NCBI GenBank assembly: GCA_965240325.2
Contig: OZ251229.1
Span: 2,046,001-2,110,000, forward strand
Direction of reading: 5' to 3'
DNA length: 64,000 nt
DNA from: Rebecca billardiae RCC1528
Lineage: Eukaryota > Haptophyta
This document shows positions 48,520 to 59,725 of the stretch, in pieces. The number at the start of each line of letters is the position of its first letter. Position 1 is the stretch's first letter. A program made the translations under genes and the position numbers. A model generated the notes under the pieces. The model ran no database searches and was not told the origin of the DNA. It saw only the letters and a program-made list of their open reading frames with translations.

Positions 48520-50690
48520 ATGTCGACCTTCAACGCGAGCGGCGACATGCCCTACAACGACCAGATCGACGATCACCGCCGCAACATGGGCATCCCCGTC
48601 GGCGACCACCTGCCGCCGCCCGAGGCCTCCCCCAAGTACGGGCGGTCGCGTGAGCGCTCTCGCGCGGGCTCGCGCGGCAAGACTCCGGTGAACCGCTCGC
48701 GGCGCAACTCGGGCGACAAGAAGACCCCGCAGATGACGCCCGTGGCCCCGACTCCGCCGGTGAAGATGTCGACCGACCCCGAGTCGGGCGCCAAGAAGCA
48801 GGTCATCGTCGACCCGTGGGAGGGCGACGGCATGCCCGGCCCGCTCGAGTGGTCGGGCAAGTGGTTCCTCGGCGGCCTCATGATCGACATCAAGCGGCGC
48901 ATGAACCCGAAGACGTACCTCTCGGACTGGACGGACGCGTTCACCAACGGCAACTTCGCCATGGTCGCGCCGGCGTCGATCTTCCTCTTCTTTGCGTGCT
49001 ACGCGCCCGCGCTCGCGTTCGGCGCGCTCTTCGACGTCGCGACCGAGGGCCAGGTGGGCATCATCGAGACGGTGCTCTCGACGGCGATCTGCGGCGTGAT
49101 CTACGCGCTCTTCTCGGGCCAGCCGCTCACAATCATGGGCGCCACCGGCCCCGAGCTCGCGTACACCATCGTCTTCTACCAGCTGTGCCAGCAGCTCGAC
49201 ATCGAGTTCCTGCCCGCGCGCTGGTGGCAGGGCATGTTCACCGCGGTCATGACCGTGCTGTGCGCCGTGCTCGACTGGTGCGCGCTGATGAAGTACGTGA
49301 CGCAGTTCACGGAGGAGATCTTCTCGTCGATCGTCTCGGTGCTCGAGATTGCCGCCGCGCTCACCGCCATCATCCGCATCTTCCTCTCGGACCGCACGCT
49401 CGGCACGCAGCTCTTCTCGGCCATCCTGACCGCGTGCACTTACATCTCGTGCGTCAAGTTCCGCGACCTGCGCGCGTCGGACTGGTTCAACAAGACGTAC
49501 CGCAAGCATATCTCGAACTACGGCGTCGTGATCGTGATCTTCTTCGGCACGCTCATCACCAACCTCGTCATCCCCGCGATGGGCATCACCGACCTGCAGT
49601 TCCTCAACGTGCCCGAGACCGTGCGCCCGACGCTCACGCTCAGCAACGGCCAGGCCCGCCCGTGGATGGTCGACCCGTCCGGCATTGAGAAGCCGTTCCC
49701 GGTGCGTGCCACGCGCGCGGCGCGGCGTGCGACCGGTCGCGGATGCGTGCCGCCGCCTGCCCGCTTGCACCTCGCCTCGCCCGCTCACACGACCCTTCTC
49801 GCCGCCCGCGGCCGCGCACGCTCGGTGTGCTCCGCAGTTCTGGGGCGTGTTCCTCACCATCCCGTTCGCTGCCGGCCTGACGATCCTCGGCTACCTCGAC
49901 CAGAACCTGACGGAGGTGATCGTGAACAAGCGCGAGCGTCTCTACAAGAAGTCACCCGGTGCGTCGCTTCACCTCGCCGGGCGTGCCGCCCGCGCACGCA
50001 GCGCAGCCGCCTCCGCCGCGCGACCACGGCAGCAGCGCCCGCCACGCGGTCGCGCATGTGCTCACCGCCGTGCCGCCCTCCGCCGCCGCGCGCCGACTGC
50101 CCGCAGGCTACCACCTCGACCTGTTCGTGTGCGGCGCGGGCATGTACCCGCTGCTCTCGCTCATCGGCCTGCCCTTCACGCACGCGGCGACCGTCCGCTC
50201 GCTCGCGCACGTGTTCGCGCTCACGATCTACGAGACCGTCACGGACGAGGAGGGCAACCGCGAGACGCGCATCGTCGGCATGGTCGAGCAGCGCTTCACG
50301 CACCTGATCGTGCACCTCTTCATGTTCGTCTCGCTCGCGCTCACGCCGCTGCTCAAGCTCGTGCCGCAGTACCTCATCATCGGCATCTTCCTCTACCTCG
50401 GCATGTCGTCGATCCGCGGCAACAACATGTTCACGCGCATGTTCCTCTTCGCCACGTGGGAGATGGACCGGTGGCCGGACGAGGACTGGGTGGAGCAGCT
50501 GGAGGTGCCGACGATCCACAAGTTCACGCTGCTGCAGCTCGTGTGCTTCGTGGTGATCGTCGTGCTGCGATATGTCGGCGCGGGTGGCGCGATGCCATTC
50601 CTCATCGCTGCGCTCGTGCCGGTGCGGCTGTACATCGTGCCGCGGCTCTTCGACGAGAAGGACATCGCCGTCCTCGACCCGCGCAAGTAG
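48520..50690 (+). CDS. SLC4-family anion (bicarbonate/borate-type) transporter
   Basis: Exons 48520-49701, 49838-49958 and 50107-50690 join in frame (628 residues); introns are 136 and 148 bp with GTGCGT donors and CGCAG acceptors. After a polar cytosolic head rich in Ser/Arg/Pro comes the HCO3-transporter membrane domain: GGLMIDIKRRMNPKTYLSDW, ALFSGQPLTIMGATGPELAY, YGVVIVIFFGTLITNLVIPA, GVFLTIPFAAGLTILGYLDQ, GYHLDLFVCGAGMYPLLSLI, MVEQRFTHLIVHLFMFVSLA and YLIIGIFLYLGMSSIRGNNM. The SGQPLTIMGATGP block is typical of SLC4 anion exchangers and plant BOR transporters. At 628 residues it is closer to the short BOR/AEL type than to 900-residue animal exchangers. A role in inorganic-carbon or pH handling is plausible in an alga, but the substrate is not shown by sequence. 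Confidence 0.93.
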
Positions 50691-51107
50691 GCGGCGCACA
50701 TTGCTTTTCTTTTGTCGACGGTCTCCGTGTGGCCATCGCTCCCGCCGTCGTCGTTGTGACATCGTCTGAGGCTTCTCTTTGCATCGGGCTGCCGGTCTGC
50801 CGGCATGCAGCTGCTGACTTGGCGCCATTTTCGTTTCATCGCGTCTGCACGCATTTCTGAAGCGACTCTTGTACAGTTATCCCCATAGTGAGTATGACCG
50901 ATCGCACTCAACAAACGGACGCCCACATTATCATACAGTACTACTATCACAGATATCGTTCGTCCCAACTTTGTGGTCGTTCCTCATCGCCCATGGGTAG
51001 TCATACAACATAGTTACCCACTCTCCATTACAATGTGGGGTCACGAACGGTGGGTGCTGCAGACTGCTGCTCGGCCAATGGCTCGGCAAGGCCACCCCCC
51101 TGCCTCC
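50691..51107. other. intergenic region
   Basis: Contains the SLC4 3' end and the upstream region of the TIR gene. The frame of the TIR gene is open back to 50973, so upstream ATGs at 51033 and 51078 are alternatives to 51108. Confidence 0.45.
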
Positions 51108-52544
51108 ATGAGCGACACACAGCCGGACCTCTGGACGGCCGGGAACAAGACGCGGCAGTGGTTGCTGGCCAATGTCGTCCTCTCCATCCTGTTCATGAAC
51201 ATCCCGAGTCTGGTCGGGGCGGGTATGGTGCTCGCAGGCGAGCGGCTGCCACTCTCGCGGCTCGGCGAGCTTCAGTGCGCAGCACAGACTCAGCAGTGGG
51301 CAGCGTTGTACGGAGGTGCCGTGGCCATCCTCTTCTGGGCGCTGCTCGCAGTCGGTGCGTGCTGCGAGCGCACCGGACGCATTCCGCGCCCATCGTGGCG
51401 AGCGGCTACTCCGCTGACCTTGCGCCTGGCCTGACCTCTGAACGTGCGATGCGCGATGCGATGCGCAGAGCCGGGACTCGTCCTGATCGCCCTGGGTTAC
51501 ACTGCGCAAACCGTCGTCACCTTCCTCGCGGGCAAGCGCTTGCGGGATGAGATCGCGCGCGTGCAGCCGCAGCCCTTGGGCGCAGGCGGCTCTGCGCAGC
51601 AGCTGGTGCCGGTGGTCGACGCGCAGGTGCTGGAGGCAGCTTCTGCCCAACCTGCACAGCAGCAGACGCAGCAGGTGTCCCAGCAGCCGCCGTCACAGGA
51701 GCAGCAGTCGGACGCGCGCTCGCAGCGAGCGCCGGCACAGCCACGGCAGCCGCCGGTGACGATGGCCTCCCACCCGGGCAGCACGCCCCCGCGCGACGCT
51801 GGGCAGCAGTACCAGTACGACCTCTTCCTCACACACGGTGTGCCTGGTGGGCGTGCCCGCGCGCGTGTGAGCGTGCGGAGCTGGGGCAGGCGGGCGGCAG
51901 GCTCGGCGCGCGCGCGTGCGCGCGTGCGTTTGAGCGGACGGCATGTTTGCCTCGGCGCCGCCGCGTGCGCAGACTGGGGCCTCAACAGCGAAAACCACCA
52001 GCGCGTGAGCCGCGTGAACGAGGCGCTCAAGGCGCGCGGGTACCGCACGTGGTTTGACACCGAGAAGATGCACGGCAACATCCACGACCAGATGACGGCC
52101 GGCATCGACATGTCAGAGCTCGTGATCGTGTTCGTGACCAACCGATATACCGTCAAGGTGGCCAGCTCCAACCACAACGACAACTGCAAGGTAGTGCGCC
52201 GTGCCACGCCGCCGGCTGCTGCTGCGCGCGCCTCGCGCACTCCGCATCACTCAGTCTGCGGCTCCGCGCCCCGCGGCTGTTCAACCCCATGTGCTCAGCT
52301 CGAATTCAACTACGCGAAGATGCAGAAGACGGCGGGGCGTATGATTCCCGTGGTTATGGAGCCGGACATGCGCAACACCAGTCGGTGGAAGGGCATGGTG
52401 GGTCTCATCCTTGGCTCCGAGCTGCACGTGGATATGTCGGCAGACGACGCGCCGACACGGGCACACCTGGACGAGCTGGACGAGCTTATAAAGCGGAAGA
52501 GAGAAGCCATCGCCGCGCTCGCGGCGCAGGGCATGGCCACGTGA
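51108..52544 (+). CDS. membrane-anchored TIR-domain protein, four exons
   Basis: Exons 51108-51354, 51469-51837, 51973-52190 and 52299-52544 join in frame (359 residues, three GT-AG introns). The amino part has three hydrophobic segments (WLLANVVLSILFMNIPSLVG; ALYGGAVAILFWALLAV; LVLIALGYTAQTVVTFLAG), then a Gln/Pro-rich linker, then a TIR domain: YQYDLFLTHDWGLNSENHQR, VSRVNEALKARGYRTWFDTE, KMHGNIHDQMTAGIDMSELV, IVFVTNRYTVKV, NCKLEFNYAKMQ and RMIPVVMEPDM. The Glu in WFDTEKM lies where the catalytic Glu of NAD-cleaving TIRs falls, so enzyme activity is possible but unproven. TIR domains act in signalling, immunity and cell death by NAD cleavage or assembly. The TIR-encoding exons are split exactly so that the THDWG motif forms across a junction. 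Confidence 0.9.
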
Positions 52545-52845
52545 GCGGTGCTCTTGATCGTCATCGTTATCTCACCATCACGCCGTCTGCCAAATCATTC
52601 GGATCGCATGGTCCGACTTTTTTGTCCCGCACTCGCGCGTCACGCGCGGGACCCGGACTCACGGCGCCGCCGAGAGAGTTCAGGGACGGTCCGATGACCC
52701 AGTAGACCCGCCGGTCGTATCGGATCAGATGATTCGATCATCATATATCATCGTCCGGACATCACCGCCGGTGTAGACTGATGACGATATGCTGATGACT
52801 ACTATACTTTGAGTACCGCCGGTCAATGGTCTGTCCGATAACCGA
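52545..52845. other. convergent 3' region
   Basis: Lies between the TIR gene and the first phospholipase-B-like gene, which point at each other. Rich in CATCA and CCGGT words; no gene is seen. Confidence 0.5.
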
Positions 52846-54229
52846 TTACCCGAAGACAAGGTCCGGTGCAGTCAGCACATCCTTCCTGAACTGCTCGACC
52901 TGCCGAACGAGCAGCCGATCTGGCGGCTTATCGTACACAGGCAGCCTCGCGAGCTGCGCCGACGGCCGTTGCGAGACCATGTTCTGCAAGAGGCCGATCG
53001 CGATATTATCGATGAGCATCTGGTTTGGGTGAAAGCACGACGTGGCGTCCATCAGCCGCCGGTGGAAAGTGAAGCCGTGCATGACCGGGCGGACTCGGAC
53101 GAGGAAGTTCTCGCCGTCGTTGAACTCCAGCGCGACCGCGCGCAACTCGGAGTTGATCTTTCGCGCGTACTCGTCGGCACCCGGCCCCGAGTTGAAGCGC
53201 GTGCGATCTTTCGCAAAATTGACCGCCTTCCAAAGGCTCACTTTCAGCCGGCACCATGCGTTCTCCGCCAGCATCTTGTCGAGGGACGACGGGTGCTCGC
53301 TCACGTCGACCAGGTTGACGTACGTGTAGGGCAGCGCGCGGCGGAGGTAGCTGAAGAGCTCGTGCAGGCCGGAGCGTATATGTTCGATATTGCGCTTAGT
53401 CCACCACTGCCCCCAGCGGCATGCGACGCGGCCACGCGCGAGGCAGCAGTGTCAGCATTCGCACACGCGCACGAGAGGACGCGCACCAGCACGCCGCCGC
53501 GCGCGCGCTGCGCAGTCGTCGCACCTGGTCGCCCCATGACGGCATGATGCTGAGCACCTTCCACTCCTGCAGCAGTCTGGGCCTCTCCGCATCGATCCAC
53601 TGCCGCAGGTCGTGCGCTTGCTTGAGCAGCGAGCCATTCAGACCGTCCGTACCCTCAGTGCGGCTGATGAGGGAAGCACCATCGACCGCGGCGTTCAGGC
53701 CGCACAGCTCCCTGTGCGGGGCGCCAGCGCGAGCGATGGAGTCCGCTTCGCGCGAAGGGGCGCGGTCAGCGGACGCATCGGCCAGGTTGCATGCGCAGTA
53801 GCGCACATCCGCGGCACACGCACCGCACCTGTGTGTGTCACAAGGGCTGCCCGCATCGAACTTGTGACTGCCGCGTGACAAGCCCTGGAGCTGCGGGTTG
53901 AAGCGTCTTAAGAGCGTGCCGAGCGTCTCAACCGTCTTGTTCATCGAGACGATGCCATCGCCACAGCCCCATGATGCACCGCGGTAGTCCGTGGCTTCTC
54001 GCGCCCCTTCTCCGCCTGCGTTGAACCCGGTCATCCACGAGTCGCCGATGCACATCACGGCGGCGACTTGCGACGCGTTCAGGGCGAAACGTCCGTCGCC
54101 TGGCCACCGGTCGCCTGCAGCTTGCAACTCCACGCACGTGTGGCAAAGGATCGCTGCAGATATCCAAACGCGCCACGTCAGCCGTGGTGTCAAGCGCATT
54201 CCCACGCGTCGAGAGCGTGCCGCAGCCAT
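52846..54229 (-). CDS. phospholipase-B-like SGNH protein, copy A
   Basis: Exons 54229-53829, 53711-53525 and 53406-52846 join in frame (382 residues). A hydrophobic leader (VWISAAILCHTCVELQA) suggests secretion. MCIGDSWMTGF carries the block-I Ser (residue 64); DYRGASWGCGDGIV and LGTLLRRFNPQLQGLSRG match membrane-associated phospholipase B1 (PLB1); CGLNAAVDGAS and QEWKVLSIMPSWGDQ follow. The third exon has YVNLVDVSEHPSSLD and LMDATSCFHPNQM. Compared with PLB1 as I recall it, the GGND block reads SWGDQ and DCFH reads SCFH, so the Asn and Asp expected in the catalytic set are replaced. It may be a non-enzymatic or altered lipase relative. In this copy intron 1 (117 bp) is also open in frame. 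Confidence 0.85.
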
Positions 54230-54534
54230 GCTGATTCCCAATACTGTAATGGAGAATCATTCGCGAGTCGCGATCGCTGCCGCCGTCGGGTCGACGGGTC
54301 GTCGGGATCAACCAATTCTACCGGGTTCGTCTTCACTGTATGCTGATTTATTAGTCTAAGAAAAATAGTCGTCTGTGCAGTAGATGGCTCGTCGCGCGCC
54401 GAGCGCACGTCACGACCTGACGGCAAGGGCCATTGCTGATGTACCGTTCGACGCGCAGCATCGAGCGAATCCGCTCGGGTCAGCACGCGCTCTTAATCAG
54501 CTACCTCAGCCGTGCGCGGCGCGCCGCGGCGTCA

Positions 54535-55937
54535 TTACCGGAAGACAAGGTCTGGCGCGGTGAGCACGTGCTTCCGGAACTGCTCGACCTGCAGAGCGAG
54601 CTGCCGATCTGGCGGCTCTTCGTACGCAGGCAGCCTCGTGAGCTGCATTGATGGCCCCTGCGAGACCATGTTCTGCAAGAGGCCGAACGCGAGGCTCCCG
54701 ACTAGTACCGAGTTGGGGTGGAAACACGTCGTGGGCTCCATCAGCCGGCGCTGGAATGTCAGCTCGAGCATCATCGTGCGGACGCGGATGACGAAGCGCT
54801 CACCGTCGCCGAATTCTCGCGCGATCGCATGCAGCTCGTGATTGATCTGCCGCGCGTACTCGTCCGCACCCGCCCCCTTGTTGAAACGCGTGTGGTGCCG
54901 CATGAAGTTGGAAGCCTTCCAGAGTGAAACGCGCAGCTGGCACCACGGTTGCTCAGCCATCATCTGGTCGAGAGACGACGGATGCTCTGTCACGCTGACA
55001 AGGTTGATGTACGTCTTGGGCAGCGCGTCGCGAAGATAGCTGAAGAGCTCGCGCAGCCCGGCGCGGATGCGCTCGATGTCGCGCTCCGTCCACCACTGCC
55101 CTCGGTGATGCACGGCACGGCGGCAGCACGCGTGGGGGGCATGCACACAGCGCCAGTGAGGGGTGGTGCGCCAACGCGGTCTGCTGCTGCGTGCGCGCGG
55201 CAGCACAGCGGTGCGCGCGCTTGGGAACGCACCTGGTCGCCCCACGACGGCATGAAGGTGAGTACCTTCCACTGGTGCAGCAGGTGGGGGCTCTCCTCGT
55301 CGATCCACCGGCGCAGGTCCCGAGCCTGGTCGAGCAGCGTGCCATTCCGGCCTGCTGTGGCCCAGTCTGGCCGCGCGACAATGGACGCCCCATCGACGGC
55401 CGCGTTCAGCCCGCACTCCGCCCTGCGCAAGAACGCCGCGCTCGGCGGGGCTGGCAGGTGGGCGTCAGTCGCGCGCTTGCTCGGCGACCGGGCCGCACCT
55501 ACCCGAGCGCGGCGCTCGGCGCACCTGTGCCTGGCGTCGCATGGGTTGAGATTGTCGAAAGGGTGCTTGCCTTGGGACAGGCCCGCGAGCTTGGGGTTGA
55601 ATCGTCTTACGAGCGTTCCGAGCGTCTCGGTCGTCTGGTCCCCCGTGACGATGCCGTTGCCGCAGCCCCACGACCCACCGCGGTAGTCGCTGTTCGCCTT
55701 CTTGACCTTGGCTAGGCTGTCCAAGCCGTACCCCGCCACGTTGTAGCCCGTCATCCACGAGTCGCCGAGGCACATCACGGCGGCGACCTGCGACGCATTC
55801 AGGGCGAAACGACCGTCGTCTGGCCATCGGTCGTCTGTAGGTTGCCATGCCACGCACGTGTGCCACAGGATCGCTGCGGACATCCAACCGCGCCATGTCA
55901 GCCCGCATCCCACGTGTGCAGAGCGTGCCGCCGCCAT
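54535..55937 (-). CDS. phospholipase-B-like SGNH protein, copy B
   Basis: Exons 55937-55525, 55422-55233 and 55095-54535 join in frame (387 residues). The layout equals copy A, with the leader, MCLGDSWMTGYNVAGYG, SDYRGGSWGCGNGIV and VRRFNPKLAGLSQG. It has LTFMPSWGDQ, YINLVSVTEHPSSLD and MEPTTCFHPN, so the residue before CFH is Thr rather than Asp. It carries a longer loop after the Ser block (LDSLAKVKKANS) that is shared only with copy D. Intron positions and phases are identical to copy A, showing descent by gene duplication. It is tandem with copy A on the same strand, 305 bp apart. Confidence 0.85.
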
Positions 55938-56817
55938 GATTCCGGCACGGGGGGTCGCAACTCGCAACCGTTTCCGGATGACAGATCTCAAGGTTGTATG
56001 GAGCACCACCCTTGATGGAGCGCTCGTTGGATGGAACTTGACACCGCATTTCCCAGCGAAGTGCCCCATCTCGGCGGGGCTGGCACGGTCGGCACACGCT
56101 CCTGAGCGCTCGCGTCGCGGTGCGGCATGCCTTGGGCAGCCCAGACAGACATGGCGCGACCGAATTACCGGGCCATGCGCGCACCACACCCGCGCTACAT
56201 GGCCTGCGCGCTGGACGACTGAGAGGCAACGCCGAACCACTGAATTCCACTGCCCCGCATGCACCCCGAGTCACCTTCAGAGGGCGTCGACGAGCGCAGA
56301 GCGGGTGCGTGGGAGTTCGACCAACTCGTGTACCTTCTTGCAAGCACCAGCGGCGAGGTCGCAAGCCGAACCTTGACCAGCCGTGGAACTTGAGCTGGTC
56401 GGCAGCAAAACCACCGTTCAACCCGGATCAAGTTAGCAGCATGCGAGGAGGAGGCGCGGTGCGCGTTCGCGGCTGGCGAGAGGCGTCCGGACCGTGCCGT
56501 TCTCGGCCGCGCCCGCGCGCTTTCCGACGCCGCGGGCCCCGTGTACGCCCGTCGTCGCCCTCGCCGCGCGGGCGCCAAACCGGCGTCAAGTTCCAACGAA
56601 CGCTCCATACAGTTTACTATGATTTAACGTGCACACTTGGTTAAGGCGTGATTACTGTAACGCCATCCAACACTGCACAAAGACACCGCCACAAAACAGT
56701 AATCTCGCCTGCCTGAGCTGTGTGCGTCTCTTATTCTTAGTAAACTGTAGTAGTACAGTACAGTAGTACGTCTGCAGAATCTACTAAGCTGAACACGGGC
56801 GTGGGTCCGTGGGAATC
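55938..56817. other. upstream region between divergent copies B and C
   Basis: Long minus-strand frames are fortuitous. From 56651 to 56700 lies a 50-bp block bounded by ATTACTGT and ACAGTAAT that contains the unoccupied form of the target used by the element at 59646 (GCACAAAGA, 56675-56683). At 56701-56739 is a LINE-tail fragment. Confidence 0.55.
56701..56739 (+). repeat. LINE-tail fragment
   Basis: CTCGCCTGCCTGAGCTGTGT plus GCGTCTCTTATTCTTA, identical to the end of the LINE 3' region at 22655-22695, followed by GTAAACTGTA. Confidence 0.85.
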
Positions 56818-58216
56818 ATGGCTGCCACACGCACTCCGCGGGCGGGAATGCGCTTGTTACCACGGCTGACATGGCGCGATTGCACGTCTGCAGCGATCCT
56901 GTGCCACACGTGCGTGGCGTTGCACGCTGCAGGCGACCCGGTCACGTGGCCAGGCGACGGACGTTTCGCCCTGAATGCGTCGCAAGTCGCCGCCGTGATG
57001 TGCATCGGCGACTCGTGGATGACCGGGTTCGCAGCGGGCCCAAAGAATCCGAAGGGAACACCCACGGACTACCGCGGCGCATCATGGGGCTGTGGCGATG
57101 GCATCGTCTCGAACGACGAGACGGTTCAGACGCTCGGCACGCTCTTAAGACGCTTCAACCCGCAGCTCCAGGGCTTGTCGCGCGGCACTCACGACTTCAG
57201 TACGCGCAGCCCTTGTAACACACACAGGTGCGGAGCGTGTGCAGCGGATGTGCGCTACTGCGCATGCAACCCGGGCACCCGGCCGATGCGTCCGCTGACT
57301 GCGCTCCTCCACGCGAACCGGGCTCCGTCGCTCACGCTCGCGCCCCGCGCAGGGAGCAGTGTGGCCTGAACGCCGCGGTCGATGGTGCTTCCCTCATCAG
57401 CCGCACTGAGGGCAAGGCAGATCTGAATGGCTCGCTGCTCAAGCAAGCGCACGACCTGCGGCGGTGGATCGATGCGGAGAGGCCCAGACTGCTGCAGGAG
57501 TGGAAGGTGCTCAGCATCATGCCGTCGTGGGGCGACCAGGTGCGACGACTGCGCCGCGCGCGCGCGGCGTAGTGGGGCGCGTCCTCTCGTGCGCGTGTGC
57601 GAATGCTGATCACTGCTGCCTCGCGCGCTGCCGCGCCGCATGCCGCTGGGGGCAGTGGTGGACTGAGCGCAATATCGAGCGAATTCGCTCCGGTCTGCAC
57701 GAGCTCTTCAGCTACCTCCGCCGCTCGCTGCCCAAAACGTACGTCAACCTGGTCGACGTGAGCGAGCACCCGTCGTCCCTCGACAAGATGCTGGCGGAGC
57801 ACACCGTGTGCCGGTTGAGTGTGGCCTTCTGGAAGGCGGCCAATTTTCTGCGCTTCCGCACGCACTTCAACTCGGCGCCGGGCGCCGACGAGTACGCGCG
57901 GAAGATCAACTCCGAGCTGCGTGCGGTCGCGCTGGAGTTCAACGACGGCGAGAACTTCCTCGTCCGAGTTCAACCGGTCATGCACGGCTTCACGTTCCAG
58001 CGGCGGCTGTTGGACCACGGGACGTGCTTTCACCCAAACCAGATGCTCATCGACAATATCGCGATCGGCCTCTTGCAGAACATGGTCTCGCAAGGGTCGT
58101 CGGCGGAGCTCACGAGGCTGCCTGTGTACGATAAGCCGCCAGATCGGCAGCTCGCTCGGCAGGTCGAGCTCTTCAGGAAGGCCATGCTCGCAGCACAAGA
58201 CCTTGTCTTCAGGTGA
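56818..58216 (+). CDS. phospholipase-B-like SGNH protein, copy C
   Basis: Exons 56818-57227, 57353-57539 and 57656-58216 join in frame (385 residues). It is closest to copy A (ADVRYCAC is shared even in intron 1; VLSIMPSWGDQ; YVNLVDVSEHPSSLDKML). It has MCIGDSWMTGFAAGPKN, DYRGASWGCGDGIV and LLDHGTCFHPNQM, so again Thr stands before CFH. Intron 1 here does not stay open, which confirms splicing: the joined codon restores THREQCGLNAAVDGAS. It lies on the plus strand, divergent from copy B. Confidence 0.85.
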
Positions 58217-59435
58217 TGACGAAGGTACTGTGACGTGAAAGTTTATACCTCCTGCTCGTTGACGATGGCACGGCCACGAATGCATGATGCCGGAAGTCCT
58301 CAAACACTAGCAGTTACCTTCTCGCTGTATTCAGGCTGTGATGACGCCGCCGGCTATCAGGCGACCACGATGAGCTCCTCCTCATGGTAATAAGCTATAG
58401 TACCAGCATATATCAGTCGTAACTGGATTTGTCAGCGGTCGTAGTACTACTGTCTACTGCCTACTGCTACTGACAGTAGTACTGACAATGATTCGTCTAC
58501 TTCTAGGGAGTTCACTCCGGCGCCGCTGTACTGGCTGTTGACGCGCTGGAATGACAATGCTCACATGGAGCTACGAACGATTGCGTCATCGCAACTGCAC
58601 CCAGGAAGGCGGGCCGATAGCCTCTTCCTAACCCGGCGATATATGTCATCCGCCGATTTGGTGGCGTTGCATGCGCGCGCGCATGCGCACACGCTACCGC
58701 GTGACTTGTCATCACAGCGTACTGACGGATAACTCAATCAGTACGGCCGCAGCGAGTGCAATGCACGCGTGCACACGCTCACAACGGGGTCGCTGACGGC
58801 TCTTCGCGTCCACAGGGGGCTTCTACCCTCGGCAGGGCTGGATCATGAACAGTAGCACCATGCCGCGAAATCTGAACTACTGTTTCCCCTCGACCTCGTC
58901 GTGCACGCCATCGTTCGTGGGCGACACCTCCGCCAGCCGAGGCGACCGTGCTTGACGCGGTGATGCGCGCCGTCCCGCGTCCAGACGGTTGTCATTTCGC
59001 TTGTACTGGGTATGAATAATATCGGAGGCCAGCAATGGAGGCCTGGACCATTGAGAGCTAGCCGCCTAGACAGTCCTTGCCGATGTATACAGTTAAATAA
59101 GAATAAGAGACGCACACAGGTTAGGCAGGCGAGATTGTATATATATAGCATGGTTCGATTTGGCGTCCCGTAACCATATATCGTTCGTGCACTAATTGTT
59201 AGAGCTGGATACCATACGAGACGCACTTGCCTGCAGTGGGCTGTCTCAGTTGACCATCTAGTTAACTAACTTGTTCATAGTTCAGGCGCGAGATTATACA
59301 GTTTCAGCTCAGAGTATGAGACACACATGTACAGCTCGGTAGGCGACTGGCTAGATTCGGTCGGAAGGCTTGATTTATCACCAGTGCGGCAGTCCGGAAG
59401 GTCCAAACGCCCTTACTAAATAAATAACGGACGGT
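58217..59435. other. gene-poor stretch with an inverted LINE-tail fragment
   Basis: No gene is supported. 58430-58500 is rich in TACTG/ACTAC words. At 59101-59136 the LINE tail occurs in reverse orientation (GAATAAGAGACGCACACAGG...), followed by a short TA run. Confidence 0.5.
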
Positions 59436-59622
59436 GGGGGCTGGGGCGTGAGGACGATGGGTGCTGGCGCGCAGTGAGGTGGCCGCAGCCCTCATCCAGG
59501 CATCGCAGGCGGACGGCTGAATGAATCTTCCGACGGCGCTACCATCGACGACGGCTTCATGGGCGGTGCCAGTTGGCGGGCGTCAATCTCGCCTGCCTGA
59601 GCTGTGTGCGTCTCTTATTCTT
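59436..59622 (+). repeat. truncated LINE 3' end
   Basis: About 190 bp match 22497-22694 (GGCCGCAGCCCTCATCCAGG, GGCGCTACCATCG-CGACGGC, CGTCAATCTCGCCTGCCTGA) with scattered changes and one 9-10 bp deletion. It could be a 5'-truncated LINE copy or a SINE sharing the LINE tail. Confidence 0.82.
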
Positions 59623-59725
59623 GTTTTGTGGCGGTGTCTTTGTGCCCCTTACGTATTTACAGACGGTCTCTGCTGGAGACCGTCTCTGGGGAGCCCGGCC
59701 CAGAGACGAACTCTGGGCGCCAGCC

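Noticed and set aside
55465-56421. 318-codon minus-strand ORF upstream of PLB-like copy B
   Set aside because: It overlaps exon 1 of copy B in another frame and the divergent upstream region; no domain is present.
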